Source: Allobacillus saliphilus | GTDB taxonomy: Bacteria; Bacillota; Bacilli; Bacillales; Alkalibacillaceae | Length of the DNA: 53,991 bases | Direction of reading: 5' to 3' | Assembly: GCF_018138385.1 (NCBI RefSeq) | Contig: NZ_JAGSIE010000027.1 | Span: forward strand, 1-53,991 | In this document: positions 39,039-49,020 of the stretch, piece by piece | Position numbering within the stretch: the stretch's first letter is position 1 | Layout: each line of letters opens with the position of its first letter | The notes under the pieces: model-generated | The model's input: the letters and a program-made list of their open reading frames with translations, nothing else | What the model was told of the DNA's origin: nothing | Database searches by the model: none | Position numbers and translations under genes: made by a program

Positions 39039-40048
39039 GCTATGAGATTTTAGGAATGGCGGTTTTATGGACATTTTTATTTGGATATGTGATGATCGCC
39101 TCCATAGATTTCGGTGCAGGTTTTTTCAATGCATACAGTAAATTAACCGGGAAAGAGCATATATTAACAAAGGTTATTCAGCGGTATCTTTCGCCTGTTT
39201 GGGAAATCACGAACGTCTTTCTAGTGTTTTTCTTCGTAGGCATTGTCGGTTTTTTCCCATCAACTGCTTATTATTATGGAAGTGTTTTGTTAGTGCCAGT
39301 CAGTATCGCACTGATCTTACTAGCAATACGCGGTTCGTACTATGCTTTCGAAACCTATGGACCAACAGGACATAATGGATATGCATTTATGTACGGGGTG
39401 TCAGGTTTACTATTTCCAGCATCTCTTTCTGTCGTTTTCGCTATTTCAGAAGGAGGATTTATTGAAATAACTGACTCTGGACCTATCTTGGACTATTGGT
39501 CATTATTTACAAGTCCATTGACGTGGAGTATCGTCGTTCTAGCCGTAGTGGCTGTATTGTATATTTCAGCCGTCTTCCTAACGTGGTATGCAGATAAAGC
39601 TGGAGACACCAATGCTACCAACTTGATGCGAAAATACGCATTAATCTGGGCTGTGCCTTTAATTATTACTGCTGGTGGGATTATATATGAACTACGCTGG
39701 CATAATCCTGATCATTTAGAATTGATCATTGACTTATGGTGGATGTTTGCCATTTCCTTTATATTCTTTATTGGTTCTGTATATTTTCTTATCAAAAAGA
39801 AAAATTATGGCTGGTCAGTAACGCTGTTATTCGGACAATTCGCGTTTGCTTTTTACGCTTACGGTATTTCGAAGTATCCGTATTTACTTTATCCTCACTT
39901 GACAGTTCATGATGGATTTACAAATGATACAATGGCGATATCATTAATCATCGTATTCATTTTGGGCTTTGTCATGCTCGTTCCATCATTGTATTTAGTG
40001 TTTAGGTTATTCTTATTTGATAAAAGATATATTCAAGGAGATAAATAG
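39035..40048 (+). CDS. cydB: Cytochrome bd quinol oxidase subunit II (CydB)
   Basis: This is the second large subunit of cytochrome bd. Its 337 residues form eight or nine membrane segments, with the family N-terminus LWTFLFGYVMIASIDFGAGFF and a conserved SPVWEITNVFLVFFFVG stretch. It overlaps cydA (ATGA) and is followed after 14 bases by a tiny third subunit gene, so the three form one unit ending at the terminator at 40199. Confidence 0.94.
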   Translation: MSYEILGMAVLWTFLFGYVMIASIDFGAGFFNAYSKLTGKEHILTKVIQRYLSPVWEITNVFLVFFFVGIVGFFPSTAYYYGSVLLVPVSIALILLAIRGSYYAFETYGPTGHNGYAFMYGVSGLLFPASLSVVFAISEGGFIEITDSGPILDYWSLFTSPLTWSIVVLAVVAVLYISAVFLTWYADKAGDTNATNLMRKYALIWAVPLIITAGGIIYELRWHNPDHLELIIDLWWMFAISFIFFIGSVYFLIKKKNYGWSVTLLFGQFAFAFYAYGISKYPYLLYPHLTVHDGFTNDTMAISLIIVFILGFVMLVPSLYLVFRLFLFDKRYIQGDK

Positions 40049-40062
40049 TTGAGGTGATTCAT

Positions 40063-40173
40063 ATGGAAGAACTACTAATTATTTATGCACCACCGATTGT
40101 GTTAATCGGATCAATTTTTTTAGCTTTTTGGGTCGCGTCAAAAGAGAGTCCTTCTTTATATGACGATGAATAA
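40063..40173 (+). CDS. cydS: Small cytochrome bd subunit CydS
   Basis: This 36-residue ORF (starting MEELLIIYAPPIVLIGSIFL) has a GAGGTG ribosome site six bases before the ATG and follows cydB directly. One membrane helix (about residues 5-25) is followed by a short acidic tail. The Y-A-P motif and AFWV-x-K region match CydS, the third subunit seen in the Geobacillus bd oxidase structure, which packs next to CydA. It would be missed by length-limited gene callers. Confidence 0.85.
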   Translation: MEELLIIYAPPIVLIGSIFLAFWVASKESPSLYDDE

Positions 40174-40198
40174 TAACTATAAATAATAGACAAATAAA

Positions 40199-40250
40199 AA
40201 CAAAACCCTAGTTAGTGGACAACGCTCACGTCCTAACTGGGGTTTTGTTA
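40199..40250. terminator. Bidirectional terminator between cydS and cydC
   Basis: AACAAAACC (40199-40207) pairs with GGTTTTGTT (40241-40249), and GTTAG and GGAC pair with GTCC and TAAC inside. It stands between convergent cyd units and can serve both. Confidence 0.88.
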
Positions 40251-40299
40251 TCATTCAATCTTAATGATATAGCCCTAATGTTTTTACAATTATTGATCC

Positions 40300-42000
40300 T
40301 TATAACAAGACAGAGTCTTCAATTTGTTTCATTTCGTAAAACTCACCTTTGCGGTCCATTAACTCTTCATACGTACCTGATTCAACAATTTTTCCTTCTT
40401 GCAAAACGATTATTTGGTCCATTTTTTCTAAGTGGGTTAGTTCATGTGTAATCAAAAGTACGGTTTTATCTTTTGTTTCATCCCAAAGTTGTTGATAAAT
40501 ATTGTCCTTATTATTCGTATCTAAGCTTGAAGTCGGTTCATCTAATAACCAAAGCTCCGCATCTGGATTCAATAATGTTCTTGCAATGGCTAGCCGCTGT
40601 TTTTCACCACCAGATAAATTGCTGCCTTTTTCTAATATAAGTGAATCAAGGTTTAAATAAGTTAGATTTACCCGCTGGAGAGCATTTTTTAGATCAATAT
40701 CTGAATGCGATGGTTCCGTAAGCAAATTATCACGAACCGTCCCATAAAAGAAATGGCTTTCTTGTAACACTACATTTGATTGTTTCCATATAGAACTCTG
40801 TTCGAACTGTGAAATCGGTGTGCGATTCCACTCGATAGACCCTGTTTGTGTGGACTCAAGTCCGAGAGCTAAATCAATAATTGTCGACTTACCTGAACCA
40901 CTAGGTCCAACAATAGCTGTTTTACTTCCTTTATTTAAATAAAAACTAACATCAACCAAAGCGGGTGAAAGAGCGTTGGCATAACGGAATGTCAGTTGAT
41001 TCATACGTAAAGATTCGAATGAAGGAGTTGTTAACTTCCTTTCTTTTTGGCCGGTAGGCTTTATTTCACTAAGCCGTTCGCTAACTTCTTGACTATTTGC
41101 TAGATGAATGGGTAGGGCACTTAAGACCTCGCTGTTTTCGAACAATGTTATCGATAGTAATAGGAATACAGCTAAATAGACACCATTCAAATCACCATCT
41201 GATACAAAATAGGCACCTACTGCTAAAACAAGCCAGATGATAAAATAGCCGACCCATGTGTATATTGATTGATGCAAACGTTCCTTTCTTTTTTGGTTTA
41301 ATACTGATTGCTCGTATTGATCACTCTTATTTATTAATGAGTCTTTCTGATACTTTTCACGTTGGAAAATTTTCAGCTCTTTATATCCAAAAAAGTATTC
41401 ACCTGAGTCATTAGATAATGCAGTGCGAGTCGCTCGTACATTCGGATTCGTTTTCATCAGCCACCAATAAAAAACTGATGGCAAGACTAAAACTTGTAGA
41501 ATAAAGCCAATGAATATAATGACAGCAATCCAAAATGAGAAAAAGGACGCAAAGAAAATCGTCGTCAAGAAAATAAAAAAGAGCAGGATTGGTGGATATA
41601 GCACGCGTAAGAAATAGGTTTGCAATGATTCAATATCCCCAACCATACGTGAGAGCAAGTCACCGGATTGATATTTTTGCATGAGAGTTGAAAATGATCG
41701 GTCAAGTCTTCGATAAAAGCTCTTACGGATATGTCCGAGAACCGTAAAACTGGCACGGTGTGAATAATAACGTTCACCATAGCGACTAAACGCTCTCGTC
41801 ACTCCAAGCAATTTGACAATCGCAATGACGACAGTCAACGCAGTAAGTGGTACACCAATTGCTGCTTTGGATAGTAAATAACCACTTGCTGAGAACAAGC
41901 CGATCGCTGCCATGCCAGCAATGAACCCAAACAACACAGATAGAAGAACATCTTTTTTTTCTTTTAAAATTTCGCTGATTACAATGCGTAGATTCGTCAT
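40300..42000 (-). CDS. cydC: ABC exporter subunit CydC
   Basis: With CydD it forms a heterodimeric ABC exporter needed to assemble cytochrome bd; in E. coli it exports cysteine and glutathione and also binds haem. An N-terminal membrane domain of six helices (residues 1-310) precedes the ATPase with Walker A GPSGSGKST, signature LSGGEKQRLAIARTLL and LLDEPTSSLD. The length is 566 residues. The start overlaps the cydD stop. The unit faces cydABS across a shared terminator instead of following it as in B. subtilis. Confidence 0.9.
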   Translation of the reverse strand: MTNLRIVISEILKEKKDVLLSVLFGFIAGMAAIGLFSASGYLLSKAAIGVPLTALTVVIAIVKLLGVTRAFSRYGERYYSHRASFTVLGHIRKSFYRRLDRSFSTLMQKYQSGDLLSRMVGDIESLQTYFLRVLYPPILLFFIFLTTIFFASFFSFWIAVIIFIGFILQVLVLPSVFYWWLMKTNPNVRATRTALSNDSGEYFFGYKELKIFQREKYQKDSLINKSDQYEQSVLNQKRKERLHQSIYTWVGYFIIWLVLAVGAYFVSDGDLNGVYLAVFLLLSITLFENSEVLSALPIHLANSQEVSERLSEIKPTGQKERKLTTPSFESLRMNQLTFRYANALSPALVDVSFYLNKGSKTAIVGPSGSGKSTIIDLALGLESTQTGSIEWNRTPISQFEQSSIWKQSNVVLQESHFFYGTVRDNLLTEPSHSDIDLKNALQRVNLTYLNLDSLILEKGSNLSGGEKQRLAIARTLLNPDAELWLLDEPTSSLDTNNKDNIYQQLWDETKDKTVLLITHELTHLEKMDQIIVLQEGKIVESGTYEELMDRKGEFYEMKQIEDSVLL

Positions 42001-43724
42001 TCAATGTTCTCCTTTCTTGTTGGTGTAATTAAGCTCTGATAGAACTCATTGGAATGTTCCAACTCTTTATGTGTACCATCTGCTACAATTTTTCCTTTTT
42101 CCATGATCCAAATGCGGTCGCTGGATTGGATTGTTTTTATTCGATGTGCGATTGTAATAACTGTCATTTTGTCAGTTAATTGACTCAGCGTATTTTGAAT
42201 GACTTTTTCCGTTTTTAAATCAAGTCCAGTAGTTGGTTCATCAAATAACAAAATTGATGGTTGTTTCACTAAAATTCGTGCAAGTGCTACCCGCTGTTTT
42301 TCACCACCAGATAATCCTCGTCCACCTTCACCGATTGTCGTATGGATACCATTTTCCAAAGTGGACACAAGAGCATCAAGTTCGACTTGTTTTAATACAC
42401 TCCAAATCACTTGATCACTGACTCGTTTATTTGTGCTTAGCGAAATGTTTTCTGCGATTGTTCCAGCAAATATATAAGGACTTTGTGATAAATATCCAAG
42501 CTGACGAAACCAAGAAGTTGAATCAACATCTGATTTTGAATAACCGTCTAAATAGATTGTCCCTGATTTTGGTTCCATCAAGCCAGCTATTAGATGAAAT
42601 AAAGTCGTTTTACCCGATCCACTTTCACCGATTAGCGCAATCTTTTCATACGGATTAATATGAAGAGTGATTGGACCAAGCGAGAAGCCTTCGTTAGGGT
42701 ATTGCATTTCAACATTTTTTAGTTGGATGGAAGATGGAGAATCCGTTTGAAGCTTTTGGTCTCCCCAGCTTACATTATCTGTCTCGGTGGAAATCTCTTC
42801 ATCTATTTTTTTAATAGCTGTCAAACTCTCCCTGCCAGAATGAAAAGTACTGCTTAAGTCTTTCAAAAATACATAAAATTCTGGAGCTAATAAGAGAACA
42901 AAGAATGCCGTATGAAATGTAATCGTTTCGAAGATAATCATTCGAAAAGATACTTCCAACGCAATTAACCCCATACTTAACATGGATATTAGTTCCATCA
43001 TAAACGCTGAAGCGAATGCAACTTTTAAAACATCCATCGTTGCATCACGAAATCCCAACGTGCTCGTTTCGATCTTCGTTTCCGACTGTTTAGACTTACC
43101 GAATATCTTTAATGTTTTCAATCCTTGGATTGTGTCGAGAAATTGCGCAGAAAAAGCATTCATTTGTTCAATTTGTTCTTCAGATTTATCTCTCGTTTTC
43201 ATCCCAATGATCGCCATAAATAATGGGATAAAAGGAGCGGTGAATAAAATGATGAATCCAGAAGGATAGTTGAAAAAGAAAATAACAATCAGAATTGTAA
43301 CGGGAATCGTCGATGCTTGAATGATTTTAGGTAAGTATTCACTAAAATAAGGATCTACTTCGTCTACAGTATCTAACATCAAGCTTATTTTTTTCCCAGT
43401 TTGGTCTTCATTTGTCGGTGTTAGGGTTTTAGTTGAAAAATGGTTTAATAATTGACTTCTAATCTTTTTCTTAGCCTGAAATCCTACTCTTAGACTAACT
43501 GACCCAATGAGATGAATAATAAAGGCGCGTGCGATTAGGAAAATGAATAGGAGAATTAATAATGTTATAACAGCCTCAAATGGCTTGTTTTCAACAAAAA
43601 TTGATTGAATGATTTCAACTATTAAAAAGGCTTGGAAGACAATAATCCCAGCCAGTAGGATGCTGAATAGCAAAATCCAGAACAGTTTGTGTTTTTGTTC
43701 TCGAATGATCTCTTTTGTATCCAT
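41997..43724 (-). CDS. cydD: ABC exporter subunit CydD
   Basis: This is the partner of CydC in the thiol-exporting ABC complex for cytochrome bd assembly. The 575-residue protein has six membrane helices (about 15-320) and an ATPase with GESGSGKTT, LSGGEKQRVALARIL and LLFDEPTTGLD. Cytoplasmic loops contain the family stretch FSAQFLDTIQGLKTLKIFG. It is the first gene of the cydDC unit and divergent from sodA. The ribosome site is modest (GGAG, 12 bases before the ATG). Confidence 0.9.
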   Translation of the reverse strand: MDTKEIIREQKHKLFWILLFSILLAGIIVFQAFLIVEIIQSIFVENKPFEAVITLLILLFIFLIARAFIIHLIGSVSLRVGFQAKKKIRSQLLNHFSTKTLTPTNEDQTGKKISLMLDTVDEVDPYFSEYLPKIIQASTIPVTILIVIFFFNYPSGFIILFTAPFIPLFMAIIGMKTRDKSEEQIEQMNAFSAQFLDTIQGLKTLKIFGKSKQSETKIETSTLGFRDATMDVLKVAFASAFMMELISMLSMGLIALEVSFRMIIFETITFHTAFFVLLLAPEFYVFLKDLSSTFHSGRESLTAIKKIDEEISTETDNVSWGDQKLQTDSPSSIQLKNVEMQYPNEGFSLGPITLHINPYEKIALIGESGSGKTTLFHLIAGLMEPKSGTIYLDGYSKSDVDSTSWFRQLGYLSQSPYIFAGTIAENISLSTNKRVSDQVIWSVLKQVELDALVSTLENGIHTTIGEGGRGLSGGEKQRVALARILVKQPSILLFDEPTTGLDLKTEKVIQNTLSQLTDKMTVITIAHRIKTIQSSDRIWIMEKGKIVADGTHKELEHSNEFYQSLITPTRKENIE

Positions 43725-43928
43725 TTTAGTTCGTGTCTCCCTAAAGGTTTGTTTATATCCATTTTATCATGTGATGAATACTGAATCGCGCCATAAGAAT
43801 GACAAGGATTTAACAATTTAAAAAGAGCATAAAGCTTGCAGGAATTTGTAACCATTGATACCCTTAAAGGTGGAGGGAAATTCATTGTAATTTCCATGGA
43901 TTAAATTATTTGAAGGAGGAATTTCATC

Positions 43929-44537
43929 ATGGCTTTTGAATTACCAGAATTACCATACGCATATGATGCACTAGAGCCACACATCGACAAAGAAACAATG
44001 AACATTCACCACACGAAGCACCATAACACCTATGTGACGAAATTAAATGCTGCCTTAGAGGGGCATTCTGACCTTCAAGACAAATCATTGGATGAGTTAT
44101 TAAAAGATCTTAACTCTCTACCAAGTGATATTCAAACAGCAGTAAGAAACAATGGTGGTGGACATGCGAACCACTCACTATTCTGGAAAGTTCTTTCTCC
44201 AAACGGCGGAGGAGAGCCAAGCGGTGAACTAGCTGATAAGATCAATGAAAAGTTCGGTAGCTTTTCAGCATTTCAAGATGAATTCGCAAATGCAGCAACA
44301 GGACGCTTCGGATCTGGCTGGGCTTGGTTAATTGTAAATAATGGAGAACTAGAAATCACTTCAACTCCAAACCAAGATACTCCTGTTATGGACGGAAAAA
44401 CACCAATTCTTGGCTTGGATGTTTGGGAGCATGCGTACTACTTGAACTACCAAAACCGTCGTCCAGACTATATTAAAGCATTCTGGAACGTTGTAAACTG
44501 GGATGAAGTAAGTAAGCGTTATGAAGACGCTAAATAA
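43929..44537 (+). CDS. sodA: Superoxide dismutase (Mn/Fe) SodA
   Basis: SodA disproportionates superoxide in the cytoplasm. All four metal ligands are at family positions: His27 (NIHHTKHH), His82 ([10 protein letters not shown]), Asp164 and His168 ([10 protein letters not shown]). The length of 202 residues is complete. The GGNNGG-type residues favour Mn, but metal choice cannot be proven from sequence. A strong ribosome site (GAAGGAGG) precedes the ATG and a terminator follows. yqgE and pbpA follow as in B. subtilis. Confidence 0.97.
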   Translation: MAFELPELPYAYDALEPHIDKETMNIHHTKHHNTYVTKLNAALEGHSDLQDKSLDELLKDLNSLPSDIQTAVRNNGGGHANHSLFWKVLSPNGGGEPSGELADKINEKFGSFSAFQDEFANAATGRFGSGWAWLIVNNGELEITSTPNQDTPVMDGKTPILGLDVWEHAYYLNYQNRRPDYIKAFWNVVNWDEVSKRYEDAK

Positions 44538-44556
44538 AATGAAATAAGATGTTTCA

Positions 44557-44600
44557 AAGGCTCTCTTCAAAGTAATTCTGCTTTGAAGGGAGCTTTTTTA
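44557..44600 (+). terminator. Terminator after sodA
   Basis: CTCTCTTCAAAG (44561-44572) pairs with CTTTGAAGGGAG (44581-44592), extended by GG/CT neighbours, followed by a run of six Ts. Confidence 0.92.
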
Positions 44601-44730
44601 ATGAAATAAATGATGTTATTTAATGCAAAATGTTCTCTTGTTGTGAAGGTTTCATACATTTAATCACAATACTAAGCATGCATAACTGGTTTCCTCTTGT
44701 TTAGACTAAAGATTGAAAAGAGGGAGCTAA

Positions 44731-45936
44731 ATGAAACTTCGCAATCGGGATGACGTAACTGAATACGAGAGAAAAAATTTATTTTATCTGCTGGCAATCT
44801 CTGCGTTATATACTCTTGGTTTAAGCATGTCCAATATTTTCGTCAATATTTTTCTCTGGAAACAATCTCATAATATTGAACTGCTCGCCGTGTACAATAT
44901 TTCTATTTACTTTACGCAGTTAATTATTTTTGTCATTGCTGGCAAATGGGTAAAACGTTTCGATCGAGTTATTATTTTACGTGTCGGAATTATACTTATC
45001 TCACTATTTTTCATTGGTCTATTATCGTTAGGAAGTCATGCTTCGTCATTTTATGTATTGCTTGGTGCCATTCTTGGAGCGGGTTACGGATTTTATTTAC
45101 TGGCATTTAATGTGCTGACCTTTGAAGTGACGGAACCACATACACGTGATTATTTCAATAGCACGATGGGGACATTGCAATCGATTGCATGGATGATCGG
45201 TCCGTTATTTGCAGGTTATTTGATTACCGTACTGACCGGATTCAAAGGCTATTTGACGATATTCTTTTTATCGTTTCTGTTATTCTTACTAGCTGTAATA
45301 ACTAGTATATTTCTCGAACGCAGACGAACGAGCGGGCAGTATATTATCCGTAGGGCAATGCAAGAATGGAAAGAAAATCCGAATTGGAATCGAATGATAA
45401 ATGCACACTTTCTACAAGGATTCCGGGACGGTGTGTTTTTATTTGCTGTTGGTCTTTGGGTATTCATGATTACCGATCGGGAAATGACCATCGGAATCTA
45501 TAATTTCATTTATGCTGGTGGATCATTATTGGTATATCAGTTATTGAATCGCTGGTTGAAACCATCTAAACGGAAACGATTTATATTTATTGGCTCTGTC
45601 GCTCTATACATTGCTGTTATTTGGATTATTTATGCAAATACCGCAGTAGATCTTTATATATATGGAATGATGATTGGATTATCTTTTCCGTTGTTTTTTG
45701 CTCCGTTCATGTCCATCTCTTACGATGTCATTGGCCAGGCAAGGAACGCAAGGGATTACCGGGTTGAATACGTCGTATTTAAAGAAATAATATTAAATTT
45801 TGGCAGAGTTATTTCGCTTGTGCTATTTTGGCTTGGTTTACAATACTTCCATGAGATTCAATGGCTGCGGTATTCGCTACTACTATTCGGTTTAGGTTAT
45901 CTATTCGTTATGCTACAAATTCGAAAAATCGAGTAA
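44731..45936 (+). CDS. yqgE: MFS transporter YqgE
   Basis: This 401-residue major facilitator has about 11-12 membrane segments and a charged N-terminus (MKLRNRDDVTEYERKN). It lies between sodA and pbpA, exactly where B. subtilis has yqgE, and has the same general make-up. No substrate is known for the family. The ribosome site GAGGGAG is strong. No terminator is seen between it and pbpA. Confidence 0.8.
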   Translation: MKLRNRDDVTEYERKNLFYLLAISALYTLGLSMSNIFVNIFLWKQSHNIELLAVYNISIYFTQLIIFVIAGKWVKRFDRVIILRVGIILISLFFIGLLSLGSHASSFYVLLGAILGAGYGFYLLAFNVLTFEVTEPHTRDYFNSTMGTLQSIAWMIGPLFAGYLITVLTGFKGYLTIFFLSFLLFLLAVITSIFLERRRTSGQYIIRRAMQEWKENPNWNRMINAHFLQGFRDGVFLFAVGLWVFMITDREMTIGIYNFIYAGGSLLVYQLLNRWLKPSKRKRFIFIGSVALYIAVIWIIYANTAVDLYIYGMMIGLSFPLFFAPFMSISYDVIGQARNARDYRVEYVVFKEIILNFGRVISLVLFWLGLQYFHEIQWLRYSLLLFGLGYLFVMLQIRKIE

Positions 45937-46023
45937 ATGTCGGAAGTTCTTCATGAAAATGAGTTAATTTGATGATATAATAGAGCTTGTCAAATTCACT
46001 CGATTTAAGGGAGAGCTCAAACG

Positions 46024-48129
46024 ATGGGGAAGAAGAATAAGAAGCAAAAATCACATTTGCCTCTTCGTTTAAATATATTGTTTTTTATTATTTTTCTATT
46101 GTTTTCCGGTTTGATTTTACAACTCGGCGTTGTCCAGATTTTATTCGGCATGGACGCCCAAGAAGAACTCGATCGAACAGAGCGAGTAACTTCTGCGACA
46201 CCTGTACCTAGAGGTAAGATGTATGACCGTAACGGTGAACTCGTCGTTGACAACAAGGCGAAGTTCGCTATTACATATACACCAAAAAAGCACGTTCAAC
46301 CGGAAGATAATGTAGAAATTGCTGAAAAATTAGCAAAATATATTGAAATGGATACAGAACCAGTAACCAAACGAAATAAACAAGACTACTGGATCATTAA
46401 CAATAAAAAAGAGGCATATGAACGATTAACAGAAGAAGAGAAAGAACTGAGTGATCAGGATCAATATTATGTAATGCTCGAAAAGATCTCGGATGATGAA
46501 TTAGAGGGCTTTTCAGAACAAGAACTTGAAGTCATGGCTATTAAGCGAGAACTGGACAAAGCATACGAGCTGACACCTCATATCATTCAATATGAAGACA
46601 TCACTGTAGAAGAATATATGGCAATCGGTGAAAACTTGCATGAATTACCGGGAATTAATGTCACGACGGATTGGGAACGTGATTATTTATTTGGAAGTAC
46701 TTTTGCAAGTTACATTGGAAGAATAACGAGTCAACAACAAGGAATCCCGCAAGATGAGGATCAATACTTTCTCGCGAGGAATTATAGTCGAAATGACCGT
46801 GTCGGTCGAAGTGGAATTGAAAAAGAGTATGAGCTTTATTTAAATGGAAATAAAGAGATTAAAGAGCATATTACTGATTCGAGCGGTACTGTAATTGACT
46901 CAAATACAATCCGTGAAGGACAAAGAGGTAAAGACTTGATCCTTTCGGTGGATATGGAACTTCAACATCGAATAGATAAAATCGTGCAAGAAGAAGTGAA
47001 GGCAGCCGTGCAAAAACATCCAGGGAAAAACAGATGGTTCAGACATGCTGTCATAGTTTTGATGAATCCAAAAACGGGAGAAGTTTTGGCTACCTCTGGA
47101 CAACAATACAATCCTTCTGAAACAGGAGAAGATGAATTTACGGACGTATCCCATAAAGTACTTTATGACACGTATTTACCAGGTTCCACGGTAAAAGGTG
47201 CTACAGTGTTGGCGGGTCTTGATTCAGGGGTGATCCGTCCGGGAGAAGTGATTACTGACCGTCCGATTAAAATATCAGTTGATAAAGAAAAAAGTTCTTG
47301 GACAAGATTAGGTCCAGTAAATGATATCGATGCAATTAAACGATCTTCCAACGTCTATATGTGGTTTATTGCGATGCGAATGGGTGGAGAATATAATTAC
47401 CAATATGGAAAAGGCATCACATACAATAGTGAAGCTTACACACAGATGAAGAACTATTATAAACAGTTTGGTCTTGGAGCCAAAACAGGTATCGATTTTC
47501 CATATGAAGAAAATATGGAAATTGCTAAGGCTGATGGCGGTGAACTTCAAGATATGGCAATCGGTCAGTACGGAAACTACACAGCAATGCAACTCGCTCA
47601 GTACATTTCAACAATCGCGAATGATGGCTACCGGATGAAACCGTATCTCGTCAAGCAGATTCATAATTCATCGAAAGGGGACCAACTCGGCCCTCTATAT
47701 AAAGTTAACGAACCGACGATTCTTAATAAAATAGAAATGAAAGACACTTATTTAAAAAGAGTCCAAGAAGGTATGCGACAAGCCTTTCAAGAAAGTGGAG
47801 GGACAGGGTACAGGTATTTCGCTGATGCTGAGTATAACCCAGCTGGCAAGACGGGAACTGCAGAAGCTTTTTACTGGGACAATGACACGAAAACCTTACA
47901 TTCCGATGTCAATAATTACAATCTCGTTGGTTATGCACCTTTTGATGAACCGGAAATAGCTTTTGCCGTCATGGCACCTTATTTAGGAACCGGTGACTAC
48001 CCAGTTCACCACCGAATTGGAAGAAGGGCATTGGATACTTATTTTGAGTTGAAAGAAGAACGGCTAAAAGGTTCTAATGAAGATGACTCGGAAAGTGAAT
48101 CAGAAGAGGAAGAATCAGAAGAAGAATAA
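46024..48129 (+). CDS. pbpA: Penicillin-binding protein 2A (PbpA), class B transpeptidase
   Basis: PbpA is a cell-elongation transpeptidase acting outside the membrane. One membrane anchor (residues 16-37) is followed by the dimerisation domain and the transpeptidase domain. Active-site motifs are STVK (Ser388), SSN (near 442) and KTGTAE (near 608). The 701-residue protein ends in a very acidic Ser/Glu tail of about 25 residues. The start has a GGGAGAG ribosome site. Gene order sodA-yqgE-pbpA matches B. subtilis; the pst operon that follows there is absent. Confidence 0.95.
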   Translation: MGKKNKKQKSHLPLRLNILFFIIFLLFSGLILQLGVVQILFGMDAQEELDRTERVTSATPVPRGKMYDRNGELVVDNKAKFAITYTPKKHVQPEDNVEIAEKLAKYIEMDTEPVTKRNKQDYWIINNKKEAYERLTEEEKELSDQDQYYVMLEKISDDELEGFSEQELEVMAIKRELDKAYELTPHIIQYEDITVEEYMAIGENLHELPGINVTTDWERDYLFGSTFASYIGRITSQQQGIPQDEDQYFLARNYSRNDRVGRSGIEKEYELYLNGNKEIKEHITDSSGTVIDSNTIREGQRGKDLILSVDMELQHRIDKIVQEEVKAAVQKHPGKNRWFRHAVIVLMNPKTGEVLATSGQQYNPSETGEDEFTDVSHKVLYDTYLPGSTVKGATVLAGLDSGVIRPGEVITDRPIKISVDKEKSSWTRLGPVNDIDAIKRSSNVYMWFIAMRMGGEYNYQYGKGITYNSEAYTQMKNYYKQFGLGAKTGIDFPYEENMEIAKADGGELQDMAIGQYGNYTAMQLAQYISTIANDGYRMKPYLVKQIHNSSKGDQLGPLYKVNEPTILNKIEMKDTYLKRVQEGMRQAFQESGGTGYRYFADAEYNPAGKTGTAEAFYWDNDTKTLHSDVNNYNLVGYAPFDEPEIAFAVMAPYLGTGDYPVHHRIGRRALDTYFELKEERLKGSNEDDSESESEEEESEEE

Positions 48130-48180
48130 AAAAGCCTTATAAAAGAAATCATGTTTTAAAACAGAATTTGAATCACTCAG

Positions 48181-48232
48181 AAAACGTGCTATCCCCTAGG
48201 TAAAGTTTCATTTCAGGGTTAGCACGTTTTTG
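48181..48232. terminator. Bidirectional terminator between pbpA and yqgN
   Basis: AAAACGTGCTA (48181-48191) pairs with TAGCACGTTTT (48220-48230), with CCC/GGG continuing the stem. It lies between convergent genes. Confidence 0.88.
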
Positions 48233-48260
48233 TTTGTTTCTAACGGGTGATTCAATTCGA

Positions 48261-48848
48261 TTAAGAGCTTTTCTTCCGTTCGATTTCACAATGAATCATC
48301 CGATCTTCAGTGATGATGAAATCAACCGGAATATCATTTTCATCAAAAGGTATATATTGGACGATTTGCTCTTCCATCGCTAAAGAAACGGTTGAATTCG
48401 GATAATCAACTAAATACCGGTCGTAATAGCCACCGCCATATCCGATGCGATATCCTTGTGGATCAAATAATAAGCCGGGAACAATTATAAGATCGATAAA
48501 ATCTTTATCAACTATTTTTTCGCGATGATCTTTAGGTTCATACAAGTCCAGGTATACGTTTTCTAATTCTTTTTTATTGGTATATAAATAAAACTCCATG
48601 TGATGATTTTTCTTTGGAAAGCATTTGGGAATAGCCACTTGTTTTCCTGACTTCCAAGCAGCCTTAATGATTTCTTCAATATTCAGTTCATTATTTCGAG
48701 GAATAGTGAGTGCGACTGTATCAGCTTCTTGCCACAAGTTCGTTTCCTGCAAATGTACCATCATGCTATTGAGACAATCATCCTTGTATTGGCGAGGGAT
48801 ATGATGAAGCAATCGCTTACTGAGTGTACGGTAGACGTGTTTCGACAT
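48261..48848 (-). CDS. yqgN: 5-formyltetrahydrofolate cyclo-ligase
   Basis: The enzyme converts 5-formyl-THF to 5,10-methenyl-THF with ATP. The family core IVPGLLFDPQGYRIGYGGGYYDRYL (near residues 122-146) is complete, including the glycine-rich GYGGGYYDR. The N-terminal ATP-site region (HVYRTLSKRL) is kept but lacks the usual KxxLR start. The length of 195 residues is normal. It lies next to rpmG in the B. subtilis order, and both are on the minus strand. Confidence 0.92.
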   Translation of the reverse strand: MSKHVYRTLSKRLLHHIPRQYKDDCLNSMMVHLQETNLWQEADTVALTIPRNNELNIEEIIKAAWKSGKQVAIPKCFPKKNHHMEFYLYTNKKELENVYLDLYEPKDHREKIVDKDFIDLIIVPGLLFDPQGYRIGYGGGYYDRYLVDYPNSTVSLAMEEQIVQYIPFDENDIPVDFIITEDRMIHCEIERKKSS

Positions 48849-48987
48849 TGAGCACCTATCCTTTACGATATTGTAGAATGTTTATCATTAGCTTATCACG
48901 ATTGTATGAAGATCCAACAGTCATTCGATGGATTCATTAAGAGTATTCCATTAATTGGATGGTTAAATACTTAGAAGATTTCCTATA

Positions 48988-49020
48988 TAAAAAAACAGCA
49001 GGCAGGAACCTACTGTTTTA
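48988..49020 (-). terminator. Terminator overlapping the rpmG stop codon
   Basis: On the minus strand AAACAGTAGG pairs with CCTGCTGTTT around a six-base loop (about 48993-49018), followed by Ts. The stem begins right at the rpmG stop. Confidence 0.85.
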
